NCBI GenBank assembly: GCA_023663905.1
Contig: JAMPGO010000001.1
Span: 173,940-237,939 of the forward strand
DNA from: Ruminococcus flavefaciens
GTDB taxonomy: Bacteria; Bacillota; Clostridia; Oscillospirales; Ruminococcaceae
DNA: 64,000 nucleotides
Reading direction: 5' to 3'
Shown piece after piece: positions 16,998 to 24,587 of the stretch. Position numbers and translations under genes: made by a program. Position 1 is the stretch's first letter; every line of letters begins with the position of its first letter. The notes beneath the pieces were generated by a model. It did no database searches. It was not told the DNA's origin and was given only the letters and a program-made list of their open reading frames with translations.

Positions 16998-17738
16998 GGC
17001 ACTGCAATAACAAATATGTCTATGAAAAACTTGCTTGGCAGTCGTTTTTCAATTTCCGAGCTTCAGGGCAAACGCATTAATGTCAGCTCCGATGAAGGTG
17101 CTTTAACTCTTGACAGCGCTCAGTTAGCGGTATTAAAGAGAATTTCTGGACACGATATGATAACTGCTGATAAGAAAAATACAATGCAAATCAGCTTTTT
17201 AAGTACCTGCAAAATTATAATAGCGAGCAATCATGACATAGGAATGGCATATAGCAGTAGTGATGACGCTATTATGCGTAGGATATGTACTCTTCCGTTT
17301 GATGTAAAAATCCCAAGAGCCGAGCAAAATCCTGATATTGTTTCTATGATATTAAATTCCGAGTTGAATGAGATTACCACTGAGGCTTTAAATGCTTTTT
17401 TCAGACTTAAAAACAATGGTTATCACTTTACTGGTGATGATACGGGACTTGATGATTATGCAATTCATACTACGCCTACGAATGCCCAGTATAATAATAT
17501 AGGTTTTTTTGTCGAAAGCTTCATAAGACCTGCTCCTGGCAATTTTATTCTGACTAAAGATTTATACGAAGCCTTCAACTGCTACTATAACCTCAACTGT
17601 GGCTGTGACACATTCAAAGATATAACAAGTTTTTCACAGGCTTTGTATAAGTACTTGACTGCTAACGGTTTTTTGGTCGAAAAAGTTAAAAGACATCAGG
17701 GTAACGGATATGAAGGCATAATGCTTTTCGAACCCTAA
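16998..17738 (+). pseudogene. D5/P4-family primase-helicase, 3' half (interrupted)
   Basis: About 246 residues that continue the protein begun at 3680. The frame is open from just after a TAA near 16983 and the first meaningful residues are G-T-A-I-T-N-M-S-M-K-N-L-L. Family segments follow: 'SISELQGKRINVSSDE', 'LAVLKRISGHDMITADKK', 'CKIIIASNHDIGM' (the sensor-1 Asn), 'DDAIMRRICTLPFDV' (Arg finger region) and a C-terminal winged-helix part. An internal ATG at 17016 has no ribosome site. The gene next door starts 18 bases after the stop, as expected of the original operon. Confidence 0.87.
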
Positions 17739-17756
17739 AAAGAAAGAAGGACTATT

Positions 17757-18005
17757 ATGGGAAAAACAGTTTTGGATTTAAAATCAAATGTAAGCCACTC
17801 TAAACCCGAGGGCGCTTATATTATACCCGTCAATTCACCGTACACAACATCAGAGTTGAAGGACAGAATGGTAAACGTAGTGGAATAACAGCAGTACGCT
17901 GTTCTCCGCTTCCTCAGCCTTGTCAGTGACTTTAAAGTAGGCGATGAGAAACAATACATCAGTCAGATTATAGACCTTAACAAAGTACCAAAGCTGGGGG
18001 AGTCG
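17757..18005 (+). pseudogene. 5' part of the island helicase gene, cut by an in-frame TAA
   Basis: The ATG at 17757 follows AGAAGGA and opens a 43-codon frame (M-G-K-T-V-L-D-L-K-S...) that ends at TAA 17886-17888. The same frame then runs without a break (C-A-G-C-A-G, Gln-Gln, ...) straight into the helicase at 18006. A single C-to-T change of a CAA glutamine codon would produce this stop. The intact gene would have been 17757-19502, ~581 aa. Confidence 0.7.
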
Positions 18006-19502
18006 ATGATTATTGCAGCTCCGACTGGTTCGGGTAAAACCAAGGCGATAATTAAGATTATAAATAATGCTGACATTCCTGTTGTGTACTTAACTAACAG
18101 ACTTCCAACCCTTTGGCAATTCAAAAAGGATTTCATTAAGTCAACCACAAATATCGACGTTCCTATGGAAATGATTGATATCGTTTCTATGGGAAAAGAT
18201 ATTACAGCGCTTACTTATCAGAAATTCGCTGAAATAGCATATCAGTATAAGGGGAAGAAGTGTATGATAATACTTGATGAAGTTCATTGTCTGCTTGAAG
18301 ATGCAACATTCTCCGTATATCCTGAGAAATTCATCAGATATTTGAAGTCTAATCTGGATAATACATCAAGAATTTATCTCACCGCAACACCAGATGCCGT
18401 CAGCCCCGATATTGCCTGCGTTGAATGCATATCTGGAACAGACACGGCTCTTCAGACTATAACTTGGGATACAAAAGTAAAATCTGTTTTCTTTGGTTAC
18501 TCATATTACACTACAAGGGTAAAAATGGTTTATTCAGTTAAAAGCAACTGGGATTACATAGACTTTAAGCTTTACTCTCCAGATGACACAAAGGAACTTA
18601 CCGATTACATCAAAACAGCCAATGAGAATGGCATCAAGAGTCTTATTTATATAAACGACATCAATAAGGGTAAAGCTCTTCAGGAAAATTTAGGCAATAC
18701 CCAGCACATCTATTCAGACGATGATAAACGTAAAGATATTGCCGAGATTGCAAAGAATGAGAAATTTGCAGATAAAAACCTTATCACAACCAAGGTTACG
18801 GAAAACGGAATTTCACTGCACGATGATGAACTTAACCTTATTGTTGTTGAAACTCTTGACCTTATCACATTGCAGCAGGTAATAGGGCGAGCAAGAGTTA
18901 ACAGAAAGAAGCCCAGAAAAATAACTGTTCTTATACCTGATTATTCATATACCGATATAGGTAATGCGATAGCAAGTATATCCCAGCAGTTGAAGAAAGC
19001 TAAAGAAGCGGCTGAGAATCCTGATAATGCATTGGAATACGCAGCTGAGTATCCTGCTCTGATTTACTATGACAGTAAAATTAAGAAGCCTGTTGTAAAT
19101 TCAATGGCAATCAAATCACTTGAATATCAGCTCGGCTTTTTAAGTTCTTTAAGAGCAGATAAAGAAAATCCCCATACATTTGCACAAAAAGTTCTTGAGA
19201 CATACAATAAAAGCACGGTAATAACAGATGATATGTTCTTATCATATGACAGAATTACGGATTTCAAATCAAAAGTTTCATCCGCTTTCGATGAGTATAT
19301 GAATTCTGAAAAGAATGCAGAAGCTTTGGATAAACTCAAATCTGAATTAAAGGACGCTTGTAACCGCACGAAAATCTACAATGATGGCAAAACTATCAGC
19401 AGTAATATACAGCTTAGTACTGTGAACGATATTTTGAAATCGGCAGATATTGGTTTTGAAATAAAACCCAAAATTGAAATATACAGTGTTTCCGCTATAT
19501 AA
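18006..19502 (+). CDS. Superfamily 2 helicase-like replication protein of the island
   Basis: A frame of 498 aa from ATG 18006. It has Walker A 'AAPTGSGKTKAII', motif II 'MIILDEVHCLLED' (D-E-V-H), motif III 'YLTATPDA', and in the second RecA-like domain 'NLITTKVTENGISLHDDE' and motif VI 'QVIGRARVNRK'. A GGGGGAG lies three bases before the ATG, which is close. The real gene probably began at 17757 and is interrupted by a stop, so this product would lack ~83 residues but keeps all helicase motifs. It follows the primase-helicase gene, so it probably acted in replication of the island. Confidence 0.78.
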   Translation: MIIAAPTGSGKTKAIIKIINNADIPVVYLTNRLPTLWQFKKDFIKSTTNIDVPMEMIDIVSMGKDITALTYQKFAEIAYQYKGKKCMIILDEVHCLLEDATFSVYPEKFIRYLKSNLDNTSRIYLTATPDAVSPDIACVECISGTDTALQTITWDTKVKSVFFGYSYYTTRVKMVYSVKSNWDYIDFKLYSPDDTKELTDYIKTANENGIKSLIYINDINKGKALQENLGNTQHIYSDDDKRKDIAEIAKNEKFADKNLITTKVTENGISLHDDELNLIVVETLDLITLQQVIGRARVNRKKPRKITVLIPDYSYTDIGNAIASISQQLKKAKEAAENPDNALEYAAEYPALIYYDSKIKKPVVNSMAIKSLEYQLGFLSSLRADKENPHTFAQKVLETYNKSTVITDDMFLSYDRITDFKSKVSSAFDEYMNSEKNAEALDKLKSELKDACNRTKIYNDGKTISSNIQLSTVNDILKSADIGFEIKPKIEIYSVSAI

Positions 19503-19642
19503 AATTATACCATAGTTTACAAAGCATTGTCAACAGGAAGTTTAAACTTCCTGTTGGGAAAGCTTATGTTTTGAGTTGTATATTATTAGTATGATACATA
19601 TAGCAACTATAATTTTATAAGAAATTAAAGGAGGAATTTATA

Positions 19643-19870
19643 ATGACAAATTCACCCCCCAATTTTACTGGTCGAAATGTTCCTATTAAGGAGATTGCCA
19701 AGGCAACAGGCAAAGACCCACAATTTATCCGCCTTGGTATTCAAAGAGGTATCTTCAATTTCGGATATGCCTTTAAGAAAGACGGTTCCAGTGAATATAA
19801 CTATCTCTGCCCCGACAAAAAAGTCTGGGAAGAACTTGGTTACTTCAGAGATGTAATTAATAATATTTAA
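19643..19870 (+). CDS. Excisionase-like DNA-binding protein
   Basis: A 75-aa protein starting behind AAAGGAGG. 'VPIKEIAKATGKDPQFIRLG' then 'IQRGIFNFGYAFKKDGSSEY' has the layout of a MerR/excisionase-type winged helix: a recognition helix followed by a wing. It ends in an aromatic-rich tail. It lies 16-22 bases before the integrase, the usual place for a recombination directionality factor. It could also regulate the integrase. Confidence 0.72.
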   Translation: MTNSPPNFTGRNVPIKEIAKATGKDPQFIRLGIQRGIFNFGYAFKKDGSSEYNYLCPDKKVWEELGYFRDVINNI

Positions 19871-19892
19871 TTAAGAAAAGGAGTCGATGGTA

Positions 19893-20942
19893 ATGAAATT
19901 GGCAAATGGAGCTGGTACGGTATACAAGCTGTCTGGTAACAGGCGTAATCCATATATTGTCCGTAAAACAGTTGGCTGGGAAATTGATGTGAAAACTGGT
20001 AAGCATAAGCAAATATACGTTACCATCGGTTATGCTCCGACAAGAGCAAAAGGGCTGGAAATGCTTATGGAGTACAACAAGAATCCATATGACATTGAGG
20101 CTTCTAAAATAACTTTCTCAGAAGTATATGAGAAATGGTCAGCTGAAAAGTTCCCGACAATTTCAGATTCAAATGTGAAAGGCTATCAGGCATCATACAA
20201 ATGCTGTGAGGATTTGTATGACAGAATTTTTAAGGACTTGAAACTTTCAGATTTGCAAGGAATCGTTGACAACTGTGGGAAGAATTATCCCACACTACGC
20301 AAACTTAAAGTTTTGCTGAATCAGATTTATGACTACGCTATGAAGTATGAAATGTGCAATAAGGACTATTCGCAGTATGTGGATATTCTCAAATTCAAGA
20401 ATAAAAATCCAAATAAGACTGACCGCTCACCATTCACAGAAGATGAAATCAAAGCTCTGTGGATTCAGAAAGATAACATTTATGCTCAGATTGTTCTTAT
20501 GCTGATTTACAGTGGTGTAAGAGTTTCAGAGCTTCTCGACCTCAAACGTGAGAATGTTTTTATAGATGAGCATTATTTTAAGGTTGTAGAAAGTAAAACG
20601 GACAGTGGTATTCGTATTGTTCCTATTGCTGACAAAACTTATCCTATTTTCAGAAAATGGTATGATGAGGGTTGCGAGTACCTGCTCCATACTCCCGACG
20701 GACAGCATTTTACATACCGTAACTACTATGATTCATACTGGACACCTGTTATGGAACTTATCGGCTGCTCTCACAAACCGCACGATACACGTCATACTTG
20801 TGTTTCAATGATGACTGCAAAGGAAGTAAATCCTACTCTCATAAAAAAGATTATCGGACATTCAGGAGCTATGTCACTCACCGAGAAGGTTTATACTCAC
20901 GTGAATGTAAAGGAACTGCTTGATGCTATCAATAAAATATAG
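19893..20942 (+). CDS. Tyrosine integrase of the island
   Basis: About 349 aa. An N-terminal arm-binding region (residues ~1-60, basic with 'VYKLSGNRRNPYIVRKT') is followed by a SAM-like core-binding domain (60-165) and the catalytic domain. The catalytic residues are visible: Arg in 'LIYSGVRVSELLDL', His-x-x-Arg in 'PHDTRHTCVSM', His in 'IIGHSGAMSLTEK' and the Tyr nucleophile in 'VYTHVNV'. ATG 19893 is preferred, nine bases after AAGGAG; the ATG at 19887 is only three away. It reads toward rpsI, where the attachment site is expected. Confidence 0.93.
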   Translation: MKLANGAGTVYKLSGNRRNPYIVRKTVGWEIDVKTGKHKQIYVTIGYAPTRAKGLEMLMEYNKNPYDIEASKITFSEVYEKWSAEKFPTISDSNVKGYQASYKCCEDLYDRIFKDLKLSDLQGIVDNCGKNYPTLRKLKVLLNQIYDYAMKYEMCNKDYSQYVDILKFKNKNPNKTDRSPFTEDEIKALWIQKDNIYAQIVLMLIYSGVRVSELLDLKRENVFIDEHYFKVVESKTDSGIRIVPIADKTYPIFRKWYDEGCEYLLHTPDGQHFTYRNYYDSYWTPVMELIGCSHKPHDTRHTCVSMMTAKEVNPTLIKKIIGHSGAMSLTEKVYTHVNVKELLDAINKI

Positions 20943-20950
20943 GTATAAAA

Positions 20951-20984
20951 AATCCGCTGGGGGAAATATTCTCTCAGCGGATTA
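20951..20984. terminator. Hairpin between converging integrase and cyclase-like genes
   Basis: AATCCGCTG pairs with CAGCGGATT around a 15-base loop. It sits between the integrase stop and the stop of the opposite gene and could end both transcripts; the T-run is weak on the plus strand. Confidence 0.55.
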
Positions 20985-20986
20985 TG

Positions 20987-22075
20987 TTATAAGTTAATGA
21001 TTTTGCTGTCTTTATCAAATACATGGATTACAAGTTTCATGTATCTGCGTTCACAATTACCATGAGTATTAATATGGTATTTCATCTTATTGTATCGTGT
21101 ACACATAAAATTATGATAAACCATAGACCAGACATATTTCTTCAATATTTTTTCCTGTGATTCAAAACGATTGATGTCATTGGTATCAAATTCAGAGTAA
21201 TCACTGTATTTAATAAGTTTTTGCTCGACAATACATTTATGTGTATCCAGTATTTCATCTATATTTGGAAATGTTTTAGGCATCCTTTTGTATTCTGTAG
21301 GCGATATTTGTTTTATCATTTCCAATGCCTGTCTTAATGTGTTTTCTGGAATAAAAGAACGAATATCTAAGCAATAAAGATATGACAAACACCAAATGTT
21401 ATCAGCACACTTATGTAAAACGTTCAAACTTATTTTTTGTGCAAGTGATTCTTGATTTGCATAATACAGCATCTTTTGATAAAATGCATAATCTTCATCA
21501 GATACTTGCTCACCATTTTTACTTTTGTTTTCAATAGCTATAGCCCTGTAAGCTTCTTCTTGAGTATATAACTGGATTTTTTCTAAAAAGCTTATAACTT
21601 TGTCTGATACAGCAATTCTTGGGTACGAAGTCGATTCTTCCATTTTAACGGCTTCAATCAGCCCTTCTCCAAAGATATAATTATCATTAATTGACATTTT
21701 ACCTTTGGTAAAGCCACCTCTTAGGAACAAACCATATTCAGTAATAAATCTTCTCTGTATCTCGCAAATTAAACCCATAAAAGTAATGATATGAGATTTC
21801 TCTTCTGCAACATTCTTACCAACATCGATACATAGTAGAATGTTATCAGAAAAGATTTTGTATTGAATATGCATATTAGCAAACTGAGACACTAAAGTAG
21901 AATCATTGAACGATTGTACATAGTTTACAGTATTTGTAATTGCAGAATGTATTGTGTTGAGTAATTCGGGAACTTTTTTAGGAGTTTCCTTGAAAAACGC
22001 TTGATAGCCTAATATATCAAAATAAGCGATGTAGTATTCTTTTATCGGATTTGGAGTTGGATTATTCATATTCAC
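20987..22075 (-). CDS. Class III nucleotide cyclase-like protein, orphan, next to the integrase
   Basis: A 362-aa protein, ATG 2-3 codons after a weak AAAGGTG. The first half follows the class III cyclase layout. 'YIAYFDILGYQAFF' resembles F-x-D-I-x-G-F with a metal Asp at position 20. 'YKIFSDNILLCID' places a second Asp at 77. 'FLRGGFTKGKM', then 'YIFGEGLIEAVKMEE' and 'YPRIAVSDKVISFL', mirror the R-x-G-I/H-x-G ... G-x-x-V-N-x-A-A segment. The second half is helical and unrecognised. Pycsar antiphage systems use such cyclases, but no cyclic-nucleotide effector gene lies beside it. Whether it is active cannot be told by eye. Lying inside the island it may be defence cargo. Confidence 0.55.
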   Translation of the reverse strand: MNMNNPTPNPIKEYYIAYFDILGYQAFFKETPKKVPELLNTIHSAITNTVNYVQSFNDSTLVSQFANMHIQYKIFSDNILLCIDVGKNVAEEKSHIITFMGLICEIQRRFITEYGLFLRGGFTKGKMSINDNYIFGEGLIEAVKMEESTSYPRIAVSDKVISFLEKIQLYTQEEAYRAIAIENKSKNGEQVSDEDYAFYQKMLYYANQESLAQKISLNVLHKCADNIWCLSYLYCLDIRSFIPENTLRQALEMIKQISPTEYKRMPKTFPNIDEILDTHKCIVEQKLIKYSDYSEFDTNDINRFESQEKILKKYVWSMVYHNFMCTRYNKMKYHINTHGNCERRYMKLVIHVFDKDSKIINL

Positions 22076-22094
22076 CTTTCTTTATTATACAAAT

Positions 22095-22161
22095 AAGGCA
22101 TTCATCGCAATGGCAAATGCCTTAAACTTTGTTAGTTACCTGTTAGTTACGTGTTAGTTAC
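22095..22161. repeat. Inverted repeat plus three 11-bp direct repeats near the rpsI end
   Basis: GTTAGTTAC occurs at 22131-22139, 22142-22150 and 22153-22161, exactly 11 bases apart, about one helical turn. Just before them AAGGCATT and AATGCCTT form an inverted repeat (about 22095-22122). Tandem repeats at one-turn spacing near an integrase and an attachment site are typical arm-type binding sites for integrase or excisionase. Confidence 0.6.
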
Positions 22162-22201
22162 CGCCCGATTTTCACTTAATTTCAAATGAAGTCAAAGCAA
22201 T

Positions 22202-22238
22202 AAAAAACCCCGAAAACGCTGGATTTTCGAGGTTTTTG
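22202..22238 (-). terminator. Terminator after rpsI
   Basis: On the minus strand AACCTCGAAAA pairs with TTTTCGGGGTT around a short loop and is followed by T6. It lies 23 bases past the rpsI stop. Confidence 0.8.
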
Positions 22239-22260
22239 TATAATCCCAGTAGGGATAAAA

Positions 22261-22662
22261 TTATCTCTTTGAGAACTGAGGAGCGCGACGAGCAGCCTTG
22301 AGACCGTACTTCTTTCTCTCCTTCATACGAGGGTCACGGGTAATGAAACCTGCCTTCTTGAGAACGGGGCGGAGTTCCTCGTCGAACTTAAGGAGTGCAC
22401 GAGTAAGACCGTGACGGATAGCACCTGCCTGACCGGTAACGCCACCGCCTGCAACAGTGCAGACAACATCGAACTTATCAAGAGTATCAGTAAGAGCGAG
22501 TGGCTGACGAGCGATGAGCTTGAGAGTTTCAAGACCGAAATAATCGTCAATAGTTCTGCCGTTGATAGTAACGTTGCCAGAACCGGGGTAAATTCTTACT
22601 CTTGCAACGGAGTGCTTTCTTCTGCCTGTTCCGTAATAATATTTAACTTTTGATTCGTACAT
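22261..22662 (-). CDS. rpsI: 30S ribosomal protein S9
   Basis: A 133-aa protein of family-typical length. '[20 protein letters not shown]' opens the fold, and '[20 protein letters not shown]' and the basic tail ending in 'APQFSKR' (the tail reaching the P-site tRNA) are diagnostic. It is translated after rplM, 18 bases downstream, the usual L13-S9 pair. The ribosome site GGAGG is in the gap. Its 3' end is the probable insertion site of the island. Confidence 0.98.
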   Translation of the reverse strand: MYESKVKYYYGTGRRKHSVARVRIYPGSGNVTINGRTIDDYFGLETLKLIARQPLALTDTLDKFDVVCTVAGGGVTGQAGAIRHGLTRALLKFDEELRPVLKKAGFITRDPRMKERKKYGLKAARRAPQFSKR

Positions 22663-22680
22663 TTCAAAGCACCTCCTGAA

Positions 22681-23109
22681 TTAAAGTGTGTAAGCAACGG
22701 GCTTCTGAGCAGCGTTATTATGCTCTGCACCCTTATAGGTTCTGAGTCTTTTGAGCTGAGCTCTGCCGAGAGTATTGTTCGGGAGCATACCGTTAACGGC
22801 AATCATCATAGCCTTGTCAGCTTCGTTAGCCATCATATCCTTATAGGACTTTGACTTGAGTCCGCCAATCCAGCCTGTGTGCCAGTAAAATTTCTTCTGT
22901 TCAAGCTTCTTGCCTGTGAGAACAGCCTTGTCGCAGTTGATGATAATAACATGGTCTCCGCAGTCTACGTGGGGAGTGTAGGTGGGCTTATGCTTACCTC
23001 TGAGGATATGAGCAGCTTTAGCAGCAACACGTCCGAGAGGCTGACCCTCTGCATCGAGGATATACCATGTACGTTTAACTTCTGCCGGTTTTGCCATTGT
23101 AGTTGACAT
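22681..23109 (-). CDS. rplM: 50S ribosomal protein L13
   Basis: A 142-aa protein with the L13 landmarks 'WYILDAEGQPLGRVAAKAA', 'HILRGKHKPTYTPHVDCGDH' and 'GMLPNNTLGRAQLKRLRTY'. It is an early assembly protein of the large subunit. ATG follows GGAGGAA. It is co-transcribed with rpsI from a strong promoter at 23154-23182. Confidence 0.98.
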   Translation of the reverse strand: MSTTMAKPAEVKRTWYILDAEGQPLGRVAAKAAHILRGKHKPTYTPHVDCGDHVIIINCDKAVLTGKKLEQKKFYWHTGWIGGLKSKSYKDMMANEADKAMMIAVNGMLPNNTLGRAQLKRLRTYKGAEHNNAAQKPVAYTL

Positions 23110-23153
23110 AGAAAATTCCTCCGTTTTTTTAATTTAAATTAGCAACGAATACT

Positions 23154-23182
23154 ATTATAACAGCATTTCAGTGAAAAGTCAA
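23154..23182 (-). promoter_or_regulatory. Promoter of rplM-rpsI
   Basis: On the minus strand TTGACT (23177-23182), a 17-base spacer and TATAAT (23154-23159) match the vegetative sigma consensus about 45 bases before the rplM start. Confidence 0.75.
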
Positions 23183-23332
23183 TGGTTTTTACGGATTTTT
23201 TTTAATCTGTATCGTTATTTCTCTCTGATTCTCTTTGTTTTTCTCGTTTTCTCTCATTAACTCGTTCGCCGTTTCAGAAATTACATAACGAAAATAAAAT
23301 GGATTTTCACGGAAAATTTATGCACATCGCAC

Positions 23333-23370
23333 AAAAAACGACGGCTGAGTGCGTAAACTCAACCGCCGTT
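23333..23370 (-). terminator. Terminator after the small zinc-ribbon gene
   Basis: On the minus strand AACGGCGGTTGAGT pairs with ACTCAGCCGTCGTT, followed by TTTTTTG. Confidence 0.85.
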
Positions 23371-23382
23371 GCGGAAGCCTGA

Positions 23383-23610
23383 TTAAAGCATACCAAGTTC
23401 TTTTCTGCACTGATAGCAGTAACCTGTATTGCTTGTAGTATTTCCACCGCATTTTTTGCAACGCTTCTGATTTTCTCTGGAGTGCCAGTCCATTGCTCTT
23501 GTCACATCGTTAACCGATGCATTTTTGCTGTTGGCTTTTCTGTCCAAATCCTGTTCTGTAGCATTTGCCCACTTTTCTACAAAACCTCCAAGCTTATCAA
23601 AAAATCCCAT
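23383..23610 (-). CDS. Small zinc-ribbon protein
   Basis: A 75-aa protein. The N-terminal amphipathic helix 'MGFFDKLGGFVEKWANAT' is followed by a charged middle and a C-terminal zinc ribbon, C-K-K-C-G-G near 50 and C-Y-Q-C near 67. ATG follows GGAGGAA and the gene has its own promoter-like upstream region and terminator. The role is unknown; such single-ribbon proteins bind nucleic acid or protein partners. Confidence 0.8.
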   Translation of the reverse strand: MGFFDKLGGFVEKWANATEQDLDRKANSKNASVNDVTRAMDWHSRENQKRCKKCGGNTTSNTGYCYQCRKELGML

Positions 23611-23748
23611 AAAAATTCCTCCGATTAAATTATTTTACAGCAGATTTTCTTCTGCTATATACTATTATACACCCCCCCGAATTTTGCCAATACTCTTCGG
23701 GAAATTTTGGCGAATATGACAAATAATATCTAATCGGATTGTGAATAA

Positions 23749-24354
23749 TTACATAAAAATCCACTTTATCAGTGCCAGCACACCGAAAACGACGGTCAGG
23801 GCTATGCCTATGTAATAAAAGACGATGTTCGCTTTTTTTGAAGCATAAAACCAGTTCAGCTTGAATTTCTTTTTTGACGGATAAAACATTCGCACGCCCT
23901 TTTTATTTGTGCAGTCAAGAATAATATGAGCCAGAAATCCTATTGCAAACGGAATTGCAAGCGGTCTGCACATAAGTCCGACGGCGGTGCTGTAGAGGAC
24001 TGTTGCAAGAAGCGAATGAGTAAAACTGCGGTGGTCGGCAAATGCCCCGACAAAATACAGGACGATAAATGCGACGAGACCAATCAGGGCGAGTATGTGA
24101 TTTGAAGCCTTTATGGATTCAATCATACCGCATTTGAATATAAAATCGACTGCGAAGCATAGTCCTGCGATAGTTCCTGCAATAGCCTTGGTGTTCAAAT
24201 CCTTTATATTTTTCAGCGAATCGAGGTCGGTATCGGGCATCATTCCGCCGACTGCTCCGCCTGCGAGTGCCGAGAGGATTTCAATGGGTGTATCGGCGAA
24301 TGTCAGTGCAAGAGCCGTCGCCGTTCCCATAAATATATGCGTTTTTCCCATCAT
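23749..24354 (-). CDS. YdjM-type membrane-bound metal-dependent hydrolase
   Basis: About 200 aa when started at the ATG pair at 24354/24351 ('MMGKTHIFMGTATALAL'). It has several hydrophobic segments. Conserved polar residues are H in 'KTHIFMG', D-x-D in 'MMPDTDLDSL', 'DHRSFTHS' and 'FLAHIILDCTNKKGVRMFYP', the pattern of the YdjM/LexA-regulated membrane hydrolase family. A reading frame extends upstream to 24474 but without a convincing ribosome site, and its start there would overlap the aspartate kinase promoter region. The substrate is unknown. Confidence 0.8.
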   Translation of the reverse strand: MMGKTHIFMGTATALALTFADTPIEILSALAGGAVGGMMPDTDLDSLKNIKDLNTKAIAGTIAGLCFAVDFIFKCGMIESIKASNHILALIGLVAFIVLYFVGAFADHRSFTHSLLATVLYSTAVGLMCRPLAIPFAIGFLAHIILDCTNKKGVRMFYPSKKKFKLNWFYASKKANIVFYYIGIALTVVFGVLALIKWIFM

Positions 24355-24515
24355 AATGACAAAATACCTGCTTTCTGCAATAATTTCTTCCATTATAACA
24401 CAAAAACCGACAAAATGCAACAGAATGATAATTATATTTACTGTCCGTGAATGACGTACAAGCGTATTCACCAAAAAAACAGTTCTTAAATTTTAAAATT
24501 CTGCATTTCTGTCAA

Positions 24516-24544
24516 TTGATTTTTGCTGAAAACAGGCATATAAT
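24516..24544 (+). promoter_or_regulatory. Promoter of the aspartate kinase gene
   Basis: TTGATT (24516-24521), 17 bases, TATAAT (24539-24544). The transcript would start about 35 bases before the AAGGTGG ribosome site. No riboswitch-size leader fits between them. Confidence 0.7.
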
Positions 24545-24587
24545 AGTAATTGACATAAAAATAACAATAAAAGGTGGATTTTTACTA

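Larger units (their letters stand above)
1..22260. mobile_element. Integrated mobile island abutting the 3' end of rpsI (left end outside window)
   Basis: The stretch from the window start to the rpsI stop codon holds typical mobile-island genes: a type IIG restriction-modification C-terminus, AbiH, an HTH protein, a D5-type primase-helicase in two pieces, a second helicase, an excisionase-like protein and a tyrosine integrase reading toward rpsI. Beyond it begin plain core genes (rpsI, rplM). The 3' end of rpsI is a known integration site for tyrosine-integrase elements in Firmicutes. I did not find a second copy of the rpsI 3' sequence in the window, so the left attachment site is probably outside it. 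Extent is inferred. Confidence 0.6.

Noticed and set aside
22202..22260. Second copy of the rpsI end as the left attachment site in the window
   Set aside because: Reading the window by eye, no copy of the rpsI 3' end was seen near 1-4000, so the left boundary cannot be placed here.
24475..24587. Possible lysine riboswitch before the aspartate kinase gene
   Set aside because: The promoter at 24516-24544 leaves only about 40 bases of leader, too short for the riboswitch fold.
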